Shown here: in pieces, positions 49,521 through 60,901 of the stretch
How the letters are laid out: the number at the start of each line of letters is the position of its first letter
How positions within the stretch are numbered: the first letter of the stretch is position 1
Assembly: GCA_034766995.1 (NCBI GenBank)
Contig: CM068325.1
Span: 1,779,821 to 1,843,820 of the forward strand
Length of the DNA: 64,000 bases
Direction: 5' to 3'
DNA from: Acanthacorydalis orientalis
Taxonomy: Eukaryota; Arthropoda; Insecta; Megaloptera; Corydalidae
Notes under the pieces: generated by a model
What the model saw: the letters and a program-made list of their open reading frames with translations, nothing else
The model's database searches: none
What the model was told of the DNA's origin: nothing
Made by a program: the position numbers and the translations under genes

Positions 49521-50909
49521 TTACTTGATTACGTCCGTCAAGAAGCCAATATTTTTGTCGTACTGCGCAAAGTGTTGTTTGTATTCCGCCATGATAATAA
49601 GATGGAAATATCGAATAATAATTTCGGTTACATGGTTGGATCGAGGTAGTAATATCGGATGTTTTTGTTCGTACGGCAGGTTTGCCTTGTTTAATCGACC
49701 GGCTACTCGTAAGATGTTATCTTTATCTAAGAACGGTGATAAAGCGATGATCCTGCTAGTGTTTTTCAATGCTTGTTTTTTAAGAAGATTGTCGACTTCT
49801 TTAGCATAATATATCGATTGAATTCTTCGTATAATTCTCTGCGTTATAATCTTCTCTGCGTTTATCAAGTCCTTTGGCGATAAGGTGCGTTCAAATGTTC
49901 TATCACGTTTTAAGTACATTGATAAAGCGACAAATCTTTTTAATTTAATGAAGCATGAAAATTTTTCAAAGATTTCAAAATCTTTTTGCGAGTTTTGTGT
50001 TTGTTCAATTAAATCTTGCGACTCTTCTTTGTTGGTAGTTATAAAACAACACCCTTTTTTAACTTCTGGTAATTCTTGTGTTAAACCAGGTAAATTTAAT
50101 TGAGGCCATGCACTTTCATTTTTCTGTAGCCATGCTGGTCCGTGAAACCATAGCGTGTTATTTAAGAATTCCGATGGAAGTTGTCCTCTTGATAACGCAT
50201 CTGCAGGATTGTCTTGTGATAATACGTGTTTCCAAACGTGTGAATGTTTAATTGACTGTATATCTGATACGCGATTAGCAACAAAAGTTTTTAAACGATG
50301 TGGTGATGAATTAATCCAATGTAATGTTATAGCAGAATCAGACCAAAAAACTATCTTTGAAAATGAAATATTTATCGTATTAGAAACTGTTTTAAACAAT
50401 TTTACAAGCAATTGAGCTGCACATAATTCAAGACGAGGAAGACTTGTGGTTTTAACCGGAGCTACGCGAGATTTTGCACAAAATAATTCGCATTTTGTTA
50501 CACCGTTTTTGTCTTCCGATTTTAAATAGATGCACGCGCCGTAACCCTTTGAACTTGCATCGCAAAAACCGTGCAATTCAATGTATTTTTTCTTCGATAT
50601 TACAGTTTTTCTACCAAAATAAATATTGTTTACTAAGTGAATTTGATCGCAAAACTTTCGCCAAGCTGTGTAGATGCTGCTTGAAACTGATTCATCCCAA
50701 TCAAGTTTCTCTTTCCAAATATCTTGCATGATCGATTTCGCATACAAAATAATTGGGCCTAATAGACCTAGCGGATCGAAAATTTTTGCGATTTCCGACA
50801 AGATCGTTCTTTTTGATCTTGCTGAACTGATTTTATCAAATTTCACCGTGTAAACGATTTTATCTTCTTTTGCGCCCCATGAAATACCGAGAGTTTTCAG
50901 TTTGATCAC
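49521..50909 (-). pseudogene. BEL/Pao pol: RNase H and integrase N-terminal region
   Basis: 462 open codons. IFDPLGLLGPIILYAKSIMQ begins the connection region (Pao family), followed by RNase H with HGFCDASSKGYGACIY, LPRLELCAAQLLVK, VFWSDSAITLHWI and QDNPADALSRG, which carry the acidic catalytic residues. The last part (LSPFLDKDNILRVAGRLNKA and KHPILLPRSNHVTEIIIRYF) leads to the integrase zinc-binding region; the frame is lost around 49605, and the final residues to 49521 are out of frame. Overlaps the preceding segment in another frame (50860-50909), marking an upstream frameshift too. Confidence 0.85.
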
Positions 50910-53553
50910 GATCTAGTTGACAACTCGTATCGATTTGATCGTCCGATAAGCCTTGTAGAATTTTACTACAGTTCGAGGCCCATTGACGCAAATTAAATCC
51001 ACCTAATTTTAATAAGTTGGTAATTTGGTCGCGGATTTCACGTGCCTTTTCAATAGTATTGGCTCCCGTTAACAAGTTATCAACATACAGATCGGTTTTT
51101 AAGATTGGTGCAGCGGCGGGAAATTTTTCTCCTTCATCATCTGCCAATTTTTCTAAGTAGCGTATAGCAAGAAAGGGAGCGGAAGCTAGTCCGAAGGTGA
51201 CGGTGTTTAATTGATACGTCTTTATTTCATCTTTTTCTTTCCACAATATACGCTGATACTTTCTATCTTCTTCTCTTACTAAGACTTGCCGATACATTTT
51301 CTCAATGTCAGCGGAGATTACGTACGTGTGCAGTCGAAATCGTAGTAAGAGAGAAAAGATGTCATCTTGAATCGTCGGACCGACAAGAAGAATTTCGTTT
51401 AACGATATACCGGTGCTCGTTTTTGTCGAACCGTCGAAAACAACGCGAAGTTTAGTTGTCGTACTTGTATCTTTTATCACGGCGTGATGCGGCAGATAAA
51501 AACCTTCCATCGTTGGATTTTTTATTTCTGTTAAATGTCCGAGATCTAAATATTCTTTTATTACTGCGCTATATTTTTCTTGAAAATCAACGTCTTTCTG
51601 GAACTTAATAAACAACGAGTTTAGCCTTTTCAACGCTTGTGTACGCGATTCGCCTAATTGATCTGGATCATTTTTGAAGGGAAGCGCGACTACGTATCGT
51701 CCTTCTTTATCACGTGTTGTGTTTTTCACGAAATGTTCTTCACATTCGATTTCTCCACTTGATCGGTGAATTTCGGACGCTCCTTCTTCAATTTCCCAGA
51801 ATTTTTCTAAATTTATTTCAATATCTGTCAAGTTACACATGGCAATTTTTTTCAATTTTTTCGTATTGGCTGTTCCTCCAATGATCCATCCTAATTTTGT
51901 TTTTTGTAGATACAAATCGGTGGTTTCATTCGAAAAATTTATTTGTCCAATACAAAATAATGAGAGAGTAAGCCCTGATCCCAATAACACGTCGACGGGT
52001 GCCGGTTTATGAAATTCTGGATCCGCAAGTTTAATATTTTTTGGAATAAGAATGCTCTCTCGTTTGATTGCTTCTCTCGGAACTGTGTCAGATATACACG
52101 GTATAGTTAAAAATTCTGCGGTTTTGGAGTAGTCATTTTGCGTTGATTTAAACGTTGCTGTTACAGAATAATTCGTTGTTGTTGATAAATCATTCAGCGC
52201 ACCTACAGGAATGCAGCATTTTCTCTTTGGTAAATTTAATTTATTAGCTAATTCTTCTGTCATTAAATTTACTGTAGAGCATGTATCAAGTAATGCGCGG
52301 CAAGTTATATGATTATTTCTATAATCTTTTATATTTATTAATGCGCTTGTGATTACCTGATTTTCTGGTAAATTTGATATTAATGTTAAAGGCTGCTGAT
52401 TTATTCCTGCAGGTATTGCGAGTCGATTATTATCGACTCGAGTTTGATGGTCGTGAAGTGAAAAATGTTGTCGATTTTCACAAACCATACATCTTTTGAA
52501 TTTGCACTCTTTGCCTTCATGCAAACGCAAACAAATCAAACAGACCGATGCTCCTTTTGCTGCTTGTAAAAGCCCGTTAAAATCAAATGAATAGATTTTT
52601 TTACATTTATGTAACGGATGAAATTTTGCTGAGCAAATTTTACATTTATTTATAGCATTGCTTAAAAATGTCTGCCCTTTATTCGCGTTTTCCTTTCGTT
52701 TTTGTGGCATTTGAGACGACGCCTTGTGATTCACTTTCTGCAAGGCAGCACAATTATTGCTCACTTCTTGGCTTCTTTTTGCAAAACGCCTTGCAGTGGA
52801 GTATAAAAAGGTTATTATTTCTTCCAACCTTGGGAAGGAGCTACCTTTAATTGATTCTTCCCATTTCTCAAGCGTATTTTTGTGTAACTTTTCTTCTAAG
52901 TTCACGACGAGAATTTCTTCTGACACGTTTATTCCGAAGGCAGCTAGTGATTCGACATGTTGCATCGTTTCATCGGCGAGTTCGTATAAGCCTTCAGCGG
53001 TTTCTTTTGTTTGCACTGGAAGCCTCAACAACAAGCTTAAATGTCTCGAAACAATAGAACGTTCATCTGCGTAAGCCTTTTTTAATATATTCCACGCGTT
53101 TTCATAGTTTTCGCCGGTTATGGTTAACGTTTTAATTTTCTTAGCGGCGTGTCCTGTAACTGCTGATTTTAAATACTGAAGTTTCTGTACGTTAGTAAGA
53201 TCTTCTTGCGTGTGAATTAATGATGTGAACGCGTCTTGGAATGATAACCAATCCTCGTATTTTCCGCTGAACGTTGGCAATATCGCGTCCGGTAATTTTA
53301 CGCGTCGCGGTCTTCCTATGTTTGCCACGGATTGTGCTTGAGGTTCGATGTTGGTATCTAATGACTCTAATTCATTTCATATATTGTTAAAATTTTTACA
53401 TAAATACTTGAACGCTTCTAATCGCAAGCTGAGTTTCACTAAATTCGGGCTTTCTGTTTTATATTTATCGAGAATTTTTTTAAAGTTGGTAATCGCGCCT
53501 TTAATAACACCGCGTTCACGTTTTAATCCTTTAATCTTCTCCGCGTTAGCCAT
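50860..53553 (-). pseudogene. BEL/Pao gag, protease and reverse transcriptase
   Basis: The gag reading frame begins at ATG 53553 (MANAEKIKGLKRERGVIKGA) and meets a TGA at codon 59 (53377-53379); the open part restarts at MANIGRPRRVKLPDAILPTF (53328) and runs 822 codons. It has a DUF1759-type Gag (FSGKYEDWLSFQDAFTSLIH), zinc knuckles (CKICSAKFHPLHKC and CLICLRLHEGKECKFKRC), an aspartic protease whose active site reads ALLDTCS, with Cys where Gly is usual, and the RT (VISADIEKMYRQVLVREED, FGLASAPFLAIRYLEKLA). The catalytic RT motif is YVDN instead of YVDD. Frame is lost near 50.9 kb. Stop, altered protease and altered RT all indicate an inactive copy. Confidence 0.88.
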
Positions 53554-53944
53554 TTTAGTGGAAAGGGAATATAAAGAGTGGAAAAGCGATTATTTTAATA
53601 CAAGCTTCCGATTTGATGGAGATCACACACGCTGATTTTTCTTCCCTTGATCGTCTACGGCTACAGTTGTTGGTCGGCAGATTGTTGCACTAATAACAAC
53701 AATTTCTTGAACACTCACCAATGTCCAGTAGCTTTGGAATAGATACGATCGCGACAGGTTAGCGATATGTAATTTTTAATTGTAGAACACTCCACACGTT
53801 ATAATTGAAGCTGTATAATCGCGGTCTTATAATGAGTCGCAGCACTTTGTATCGTGTCACTGTTAATGTTCACTATTCATGTCAAACGCACTGTTTTATT
53901 TTTATGGGTATTGATACTTTTCGATAACTAATTATTCACTGAAT

Positions 53945-53962
53945 ATCCGGTTCGAAGGACCA
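53945..53962 (-). promoter_or_regulatory. Primer-binding site matching tRNA-Tyr
   Basis: Plus-strand ATCCGGTTCGAAGGACCA, directly inside the 5' LTR, equals the 3' end of an insect tRNA-Tyr including CCA as far as I recall that tRNA. The minus-strand complement TGGTCCTTCGAACCGGAT would be the site where the tRNA primes reverse transcription. Confidence 0.7.
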
Positions 53963-54809
53963 TGGAAAATTTGTTAAACCCCGACTTAACGTGATTTAAC
54001 TGGTTGTTTATTGTTTATATGAAAAGTTCTTGATGTATTTACTGCTCTTTTATTATGGAGTAAAAAACACCAACAGTTTAAATATAATTGCTGTATTTAT
54101 TTATAAATATGCGGAAATAATGATGTTACAGTATGATTATAATTATCGAAAGACTATAAGTTGACAATTAAACTAAGTGATACAAATGTGCCTTATTTTT
54201 TGATGTTTATACAACTCGACCGGTTCGTTCGAGTTGTTCGATGCGACTGACTTGTTTCCCATCGCTGAGAAACATCATCCGAATTTTTGCTTTCCTTGGC
54301 CAGCCTGCTGTAGACAGACCGTTTATTGCTCCTGCCATAAAAAAGGGATCCGAGCGCATCGAAAGTCTCGTTTGTAAATGCCGACTCAATTGTTTGTCAC
54401 GTACAAAAATTTCCCCGAGAGGTGATCTGATCTGCTTTAGACCATTATTTTATTGCGGGGCATTTTAAAAGATGCCTGCGGGTTCGGCTGGCGAAAGATA
54501 GCGTACTTAATTACTATAGCTTAAATAATGCCAGATGTTTGGTATATATAAATGTTCGTCTTGAAATACAAAACTGAATAATTGTTGTACATTTTAAGAT
54601 AATATAAATAACATCTGGCAACAAGGTATTCTGCATTCGACGTACAATATTTTTCATAAATGCGTTTTAAATGAGTTTATGCAGATGTACTAAGCCTTTT
54701 TGTTGTAATAAATGTACGAAATTTTATGAAGGACAAACGTAATTTTAGTTACTTTCAATATTTGATGTAATTAAAAATTGAATCAATATCATTCCGATTT
54801 TTGCTACGG

Positions 54810-54814
<5 letters not shown>
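53963..54814 (-). repeat. BEL/Pao 5' LTR
   Basis: 852 bp with TG...CA ends. Shares 53963-54250 and 54665-54814 with the 3' LTR. The middle (about 54253-54664) is unrelated to the middle of the 3' LTR and is longer. Confidence 0.85.
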
Positions 54815-54860
<46 letters not shown>

Positions 54861-55549
54861 ACATGTATATATGTTTACGTCTAACTTCATCAAAATAGTT
54901 GTTGCAGTTTTGCTAAGAGTTCGCATATTGGCTTAAAGGCAGTTCTGCTAACATTCAGTCAAAGTTTTTCTCTCTAATTACGTTTGGCTGACAAAAAATT
55001 TTAATTTCATTACTTCATACCATGAAATTGTAAATACTTCAAAACGTATTTATTTCATCAATTACACATACCCATTTGCATATTATTAATTAATATATGT
55101 AAATAATTACCTTTTTTGTTCAGTTCAGATTCAGATGTTCACGTTTGATTCAGATGTCATTTCATGAGTTGTGATCTGTGTTCAGTAATAATTTCTTTTA
55201 TTAATTATTATCAACGATGTTAAAATATCTGAGTACTAAGATACGTACTGATTATATCAGAGTGTTTTGTGGTAAATTGCTGTTCAAATCTAGCATGAAA
55301 TGGGCCCTTTTGTATCAATCGAAATAAAAGATGACGTTTGGTTCAGATATCATTCCATGTGTTGTTGTTTCAGTGTTCATTGATATATTTTTTTATTAAT
55401 TCTCGTCAGTTATGTTGGAGGATCCGAGTACTGGGTTCTGTACTAAATACATCTGAGCATGTGGTGTCAATATTTCATAAAAATCGAGCGAAGAAATCGT
55501 CCTGTATGTCCGTGATAACTTTTAATTGAGATGGAAATATTTATATGTC

Positions 55550-55603
<54 letters not shown>

Positions 55604-55660
55604 TTTGCATAAAATCAAAATAATCAAGTAGTCAAGTTAGTTTCTATTGGTTTTACTAGC
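54815..55660. other. Non-coding stretch with (TA)n tracts and a diverged direct repeat
   Basis: (TA)n tracts at about 54815-54850 and 55553-55600. In between, about 55125-55280 and 55325-55470 are diverged direct copies (GTTCACGTTTGATTCAGATG versus GATGACGTTTGGTTCAGATA, both followed by TATTAATT..TC..C(G/A)(A/G)TTATGTT-like words). No gene. Confidence 0.55.
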
Positions 55661-57240
55661 ATTGGTTCTGGAACGTTCGACCGTAAATGTGTTTCAGAAC
55701 CACTAGTGCAACGTCGAGCTGTTACGCGGACACACGGCATCGCGACGACAGTGAGACGGAAGATCGCGCACGCCTGCAGGGCGTATACTGTCTCTCGCTC
55801 GGAAACGTACGACGTTCGTTTGTTACCTAAACGTTTTCGGCGCGACGCGCATACGAGGCCCGTTACCGAACGCCGGCGTTCATGTCGTGTCGGCGATTCG
55901 AAGCGATTGCGTAAGTCTGTTTCGGATTCACTTTTCGAACGTTACGAGACCGCTCCGTGCATGGGAATAAATAGCGGCCGGCCGGCAGCGCCGATCTCAA
56001 TTCGAAAGCTTCGGTCGTCGGCGTCGGTTGTTCGTCCATACGCTATCGAAGTTCACGTTCGCTTTGTTCGTCGTTTTCTATAGTTTCGATTGTCGCCGAA
56101 TCCGTTCGTACGCTACTTATTGTCAATCGTGTTCTATATCTCGTTTTGTATCGGTCACAACTGCGTGACGGACCGCCACGGGCAAGTGTTAACGTTTCGC
56201 CTCTACTATCGACGAATGTCTGTGCAAGATACGAGTGGGCCGGATGTGAATTACACTAAAGTGAGGAACAATCGTGCGCTTTAGATTGTACTACGCGAAC
56301 GAAGAGGACGAGATGGTCGTCTCTCCGTCGCCACGACCTCGACACTCGACGTCGCAGAGACGACCTCCTCGTCCGACGTAGACGCCCGCATCCCGTCGTG
56401 CGAGGTCGCCGCCTCCAGGACCTCTGTTCCGTCCGCGCGCAATCATCGAAAATCGTGAAAAGAGTCCCGGAGATAGGCGATCGAACGCCCATTCGGACGG
56501 CGCACAGCAATGTACATTTTTTGACTTTCGCTTTCGAAGACGATCACGAACATAACGACGTCTGGAAAATTTCGAAGAAGATCCGTCGCGCCGGACAATT
56601 CAGCGCCCTCTCTGACGATCCGTAACATTTCGCGTTTCGCCGACGCTCGCCTATGATCGCTTTGAACGAACGCCGCGAAACCGTCGAGTTCTATCCACGG
56701 CCGCGGTCGATCGGCGCACAATTCTGAAAAGGGAGCCGCGCATCGGATAGAGGATCGTCGTACAATGACAACGTCGTCGATCCGTCATTCGTCTCGAGCT
56801 TACATAAATTCTTGCTATCCGACAACGGGCGTTATTCGGCGTCTGGCGTCGACAGCTTCGCGTTGCATCGGCCCGATCGGGTATATAACGAGCGCGTCGA
56901 CCACCGTCTGATTCTCGAGCGATTACCGTTCATCGGTGCGGGAACGTCGTGCGCGTCCCGCGACCTGTGTCCGTGAAGTGAGTGCCGCGCGACGAGGAGC
57001 GTCCGCGCGCGTCGAGGCCGCCAGTCCGGCGCGTCGCAACCGGACCGTCCGATCGCTCTGTCCGTCGTTCGAGCCGATCCGTGCACGTCGGCGCGTCCAG
57101 TGGGGAATAGAAGCCGGCCACGCTCACGTCGTCCGAGCACCGAACCGCACGAGTTGAGATCGTTACGGAGGACGCACCTCTTCGGACACGGGATTTCGTA
57201 CAGGTGAGCGCACGGACACCGTGGCGTGCGACGCGACCTC
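55661..57240. other. GC-rich block with Myb-family exon fragments on both strands
   Basis: GC content rises sharply at about 55690. On the plus strand the segment 56170-56330 resembles the start of the Myb-like genes at 61-64 kb: ACGGACCGCCACGG followed by GCAAGTGTTAACG (a first exon and donor, with ACG where another copy has ATG), then TCGTGCGCTTTAG and an exon reading LYYANEEDEMVV, after which homology ends. Plus-strand 56404-56440 resembles one 122-bp satellite unit. The rest (56720-57240) has no clear content; many CG dinucleotides suggest an unmethylated, CpG-rich region. Confidence 0.5.
56443..56721 (-). CDS. Hypothetical protein fragment, possible BRCT-like fold
   Basis: 92 open codons beginning MCADRPRPWIELDGFAAFVQ and containing REMLRIVREGAELSGATDLL and VVMFVIVFESESQKMYIAV. 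The alternation of hydrophobic strands and REMLRIVREGAEL is reminiscent of a BRCT domain such as that at the N-terminus of Rap1, but this is a weak guess. After the stop the minus strand goes on as DGTEVLEAATSHDGM, which corresponds to DGTEILDAENSDDGI in the 122-bp units, suggesting that fragment and array derive from one gene family. Could also be chance. Confidence 0.3.
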   Translation of the reverse strand: MCADRPRPWIELDGFAAFVQSDHRRASAKREMLRIVREGAELSGATDLLRNFPDVVMFVIVFESESQKMYIAVRRPNGRSIAYLRDSFHDFR

Positions 57241-59345
57241 AGATCGCTCGTGTTAATTTAGTTTAGGTAGCATATTTATTTCATAGATTTATTTCACAAT
57301 TTATTTCATAGCTTAATTATTTTAAAGCTTAATTATTTCATGATTATTTATTTGTTTATTTATCTCGTAGCTTAATTCATTCCTAGTCTATTTAGTACAT
57401 AGCAAATTATTTAATAGTTTATTTATTTCGCAGTTTATTTATTTCGTAGCTTATTTTCTCCCTTAATTATTCATTACCTTGATTATTTCCTTATTTATTA
57501 TATAACTTCAATTTTTCCCAGTTTATTTATTTCATAGCTTAATTATTTCCTAGTTTATTTATTACATAGCTTCATTATTTTAAAGCTTAATTATTTCATG
57601 ATTATTTATTTGTTTATTTATCTCGTAGCTCAATTCATTCCTAGTCCATTTAGTACATAGCAAATTATTTAATAGTTTATTTATTTCGCAGTTTATTTAT
57701 TTCGTAGCTTATTTTCTCCCTTAATTATTCATTACCTTGATTATTTCCTTATTTATTATATAACTTCAATTTTTCGCAGTTTATTTATTTCATAGCTTAA
57801 TTATTTCCTAGTTTATTTATTACATAGCAAATTATTTCATAGATTATTTATTTCATAGTTTATTACATTGCTTATTTATTTCGCAGTTTATTTATTTCAA
57901 AGCTCATTTTTTCCCTAATTTATTTATTACATTGATTAATTATTTCATAGCTTAATTATTTCCTAGTTTATTTCATAGTTTATTACATTATTTCCTTATT
58001 TATTTATTTCATAGCTTCATTACTTCTTAGCTAATTATTTTTTAGCTTAATTATTTCCTAGTTTATTTATTACATATTTTCATTATTTCATAGCTTGTTT
58101 AGTACATCGTTTATTTCGCAGTTTATTTCATAGCTTATTTTTTCGCTATTTTATTTATTACATTGATTAATTATTTCCTTATTTATTACATATCTTCAAT
58201 ATTTCGTAGCTTATTTATTTCATAGCTTATTTCCTAGTTTATTTATTACATTATTTCCTTATTTATTTATTACATAACTTCAATATTTCACAGTTTATAT
58301 ATTTCATAGCTTAATTATTTCCTAGTTTATTTATTACATAGCTTCATTATTTCACAGCTTGTTTATTGCCTAGTTTATTTATTTCGCAGTTTATTTCATT
58401 CCTAATTTTTTCCTTAATTTATTTATTACATATGTAGCTTCATTATTTCATAGCTTAACTATTTCCCAGTTTATTTCATAGATTATTTATTTCATAGTTT
58501 GTTTATTACCTAGTTTATTTATTTCGAAGCTTATTTATTTCATAGCTTATTTTTTCCCTAATTTATTTATTACATTGATTAATTACTTCTTTATTTATTT
58601 ATTTATTACATAACTTCAATATTTCCTAGTTTTTCATAGTTTATTTATTTCATAGCTTAACTATTTCCTAGTTTATTTATTACACAGTTTATTTCGCAGT
58701 TTATTTATTTCATGTCTTATTTTTTCCCTAATTCATTTATTTCATTGATTAATTATTTCCTAGTTTATTTATTACATAGCCTAATTATTTCATAGATTAT
58801 TTATTTCATAGTTTATTTCATAGCCTAATTATTGCATAGATTATTTATTTCATAGCTTGTTTATTACACAGTTTATTTATTTCTAAGTTTATTTATTTCA
58901 TAGCTTATTTTTCCCCAAAATTATTTATTACATTGATTAATTATTTCGTAGTTTATTTATTACATAACTTCAATACTTCAGTTTATTTATTTCATAACCT
59001 AATTATTGCATAGATTATTTATTTCATAGCTTATTACACAGTTTATTTATTTTGCAGTTTATTTCATGTCTTATTTTTTCCCTAATTCATTTATTACATT
59101 GATTATTTCCTAGTTTACTTATTACATAACTTCAATACTTCAGTTTATTTATTTCATAGCTTAATTATTTCCTAGTTTACTTTTTCATAGATTATTTATT
59201 ACATAGTTTGTTTATTTCGAAGATTAATTATTTCCTAGTTTATTTATTACATAGCTTCATTATTTCTTAGCTAATTATTTCTTAGCTTCATTATTTCCTA
59301 GTTTAATTCGCATTTCTTAGCTTCATTATTTCCTATTTTAATTCA
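57241..59345. repeat. AT-rich degenerate minisatellite, 2.1 kb
   Basis: Built from variants of TTTATTTATTTCATAGCTTA and ATTATTTCCTAGTTTATTTA, ATTACATAG and TCGCAGTTTATTTA. A higher-order unit of 258 bp occurs nearly twice in a row at about 57262-57790 (TTTAAAGCTTAATTATTTCA at 57321 and 57579). Stops (TAG, TAA) occur constantly, so it does not code. Confidence 0.9.
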
Positions 59346-59397
59346 CAGATGTCGAGTGTCGCGTCCGAACCGTGAAAAAGGCGGAATTTTCACTCGC

Positions 59398-59664
59398 CTA
59401 CACGAACGCTAGCGACGTCGAAGGACGGAGCGTCCTCTCTGTCCGGTAGATGCGCCAAGAGGTGCGTGTTTCAGAGTCGTTCGAAGCGACGCACGACGCC
59501 CGAACGATTCTCTCGCCATCCGACGCGCTCCCGCTCAGCTCGATTCCGGATTCGTAAAGCGCAGCCGTACTGTACTGGTTGGACAGTACGATCTCCGCAT
59601 CTAGGATTTCTGTTCCGTCCGAGCTCGTCTCCGGCACGTCCTCCCGGAGGAGGCGTCCGGTCAT
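59398..59664 (-). CDS. Possible C-terminal exon of the Myb/122-bp family
   Basis: 88 codons: a last 122-bp unit (MTGRLLREDVPETSSDGTEI then LDAE) followed by unique sequence IVLSNQYSTAALYESGIELS and ending TERTLRPSTSLAFV. The unique part is acidic/serine-rich and marks the edge of the array. It may be the 3' terminal exon of a gene running through the array on the minus strand, or a decayed remnant. No function is recognised. Confidence 0.3.
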   Translation of the reverse strand: MTGRLLREDVPETSSDGTEILDAEIVLSNQYSTAALYESGIELSGSASDGERIVRASCVASNDSETRTSWRIYRTERTLRPSTSLAFV

Positions 59665-60790
59665 GTCTGTGCAGAAGATTTCTCACAGACACCTTGGATC
59701 CCGTCGTCCGAATTTTCCGCATCTAGGATATCTGTTCCGTCCGTGCTCGTCTCCGGCACGTCCTCCCGGAGGAGACGTCCGGTCATGTCTGTGCAGAAGA
59801 TTTCTCACAGACACCTTGGATCCCGTCGTCCGAATTTTCCGCATCTAGGATTTCTGTTCCGTCCGTGCTCGTCTCCGACACGACTCGTACCTCCTAAGAA
59901 TCACACGCGCCTCCGCGTCCGACACGTTGCGGAATCGTTGACCTCTCGCCAGACGCGGAAGGATGTGGTTCCTGAAGCGTGACATTGCGCCCTTCCACGT
60001 TCGCCGGAGATCCTGAAAAGTTACGAACGTCACGTGCCCGTCCGACCTTCGGCGAGCCGTGTAGACGGTGAAATAATAACTCACGGTCTCGCGGACGAGG
60101 TCCTGCCAGGCCCTTCTTCCCCATAGTATTAAGGGCCGTGACACACGCCGGCGACAGACACCTTGGATCCCGTCGTCCGAATTTTCCGCATCTAGGATTT
60201 TTGTTCCGTCCGTGCTTTTTTCCGGCACGGCGTTCCGAAGGAGGCTTATGGTTGCGTCTGTGCAGAAGATTTCTCAGACACCTTGGATCCCGTCGTCCGA
60301 ATTTTCCGCATCTAGGATTTCTGTTCCGTCCGTGCTCGTGTCCGGCACGCTCTCCCGAAGGAGGCGTCCGGTCACGTCTGTGCAGAAGATTTCTCACAGA
60401 CACCTTGGATCCCGTCGTCTGAATTATCCGCATCTAGGATTTCTGTTCCGTCCGTGCTTGTCTCCAGCACGGCTTCCCGGAGGAGGCTTATGGTCGCGTC
60501 TGTGCAGAAGATTTCTCACAGGCATCTTGGATCACGTCGTCTGAATTATCCGCATCTAGGATTTCTGTTCCATCCGTGCTCGTGTCCGGCACGCTCTCCC
60601 GGAGGAGGCGTCCGGTCACGTCTGTGCAGAAGATTTCTCACAGACACCTTGGATCCCGTCGTCTGAATTATCCGCATCTAGGATTTCTGTTCCGTCCGTG
60701 CTTGTCTCCAGCACGGCGGTTCCAAAGGAGGCTTATGGTTGCGTCTGTGCAGAAGATTTCTCACAGACACCTTGGATCTCGTCGTCCGAA
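59590..60790. repeat. 122-bp tandem array, left block
   Basis: Units spaced 120-123 bp, seen by the word GCAGAAGATTTCTCA at 59671, 59793, 60262, 60382, 60504, 60626 and 60749. Each holds CCGCATCTAGGATTTCTGTT, then CCGTCCGTGCTCGTC and CGGAGGAGGCGTCCGGTC. Two variants alternate: one with CTCCCGGAGGAGGCGTCCGG and one with TTCCGAAGGAGGCTTATGG. A Myb-domain copy (59890-60140) interrupts the row. Confidence 0.9.
59891..60140 (-). pseudogene. Myb-like (Rap1-type?) gene fragment, copy 1
   Basis: Second half of the Myb-like exon (WGRRAWQDLVRE) up to a donor ACC|GTGAGT at 60084, a 72-nt intron ending CTTTTCAG at 60013, and an exon DLRRTWKGAMSRFRNHILPR, RFRNVSDAEARVILRR to a donor-like AG|GTACGA at 59890. 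The first half of the Myb domain is missing; 122-bp units join directly at both sides. The intron is a multiple of three and has no stop, so the frame also reads through it (VSYYFTVYTARRRSDGHVTF). Confidence 0.6.
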
Positions 60791-60901
60791 TTTTCCGCAT
60801 CACGACCGGAATGGCCACCGCCGAGATCTCGCTCTCCGACGTCGACACCGCGATCCTGTCGTCGCCGGGGGTCTCCGGCACGAGGATGTCTTCGACGTCC
60901 T

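Larger units (their letters stand above)
47745..54814 (-). mobile_element. BEL/Pao LTR retrotransposon
   Basis: About 7.1 kb, minus strand: 5' LTR, a tRNA primer site, a gag-pol frame broken by a stop and two frameshifts, polypurine tract, 3' LTR. No env-like gene. The flanks (copia LTR on one side, (TA)n on the other) show no target duplication, so one end may be rearranged. Confidence 0.88.

Noticed and set aside
56832..57140. 102-codon minus-strand Arg-rich frame
   Set aside because: Arg/Ser/Thr-rich translation of CG-rich DNA, with overlapping open frames on both strands and no domain.
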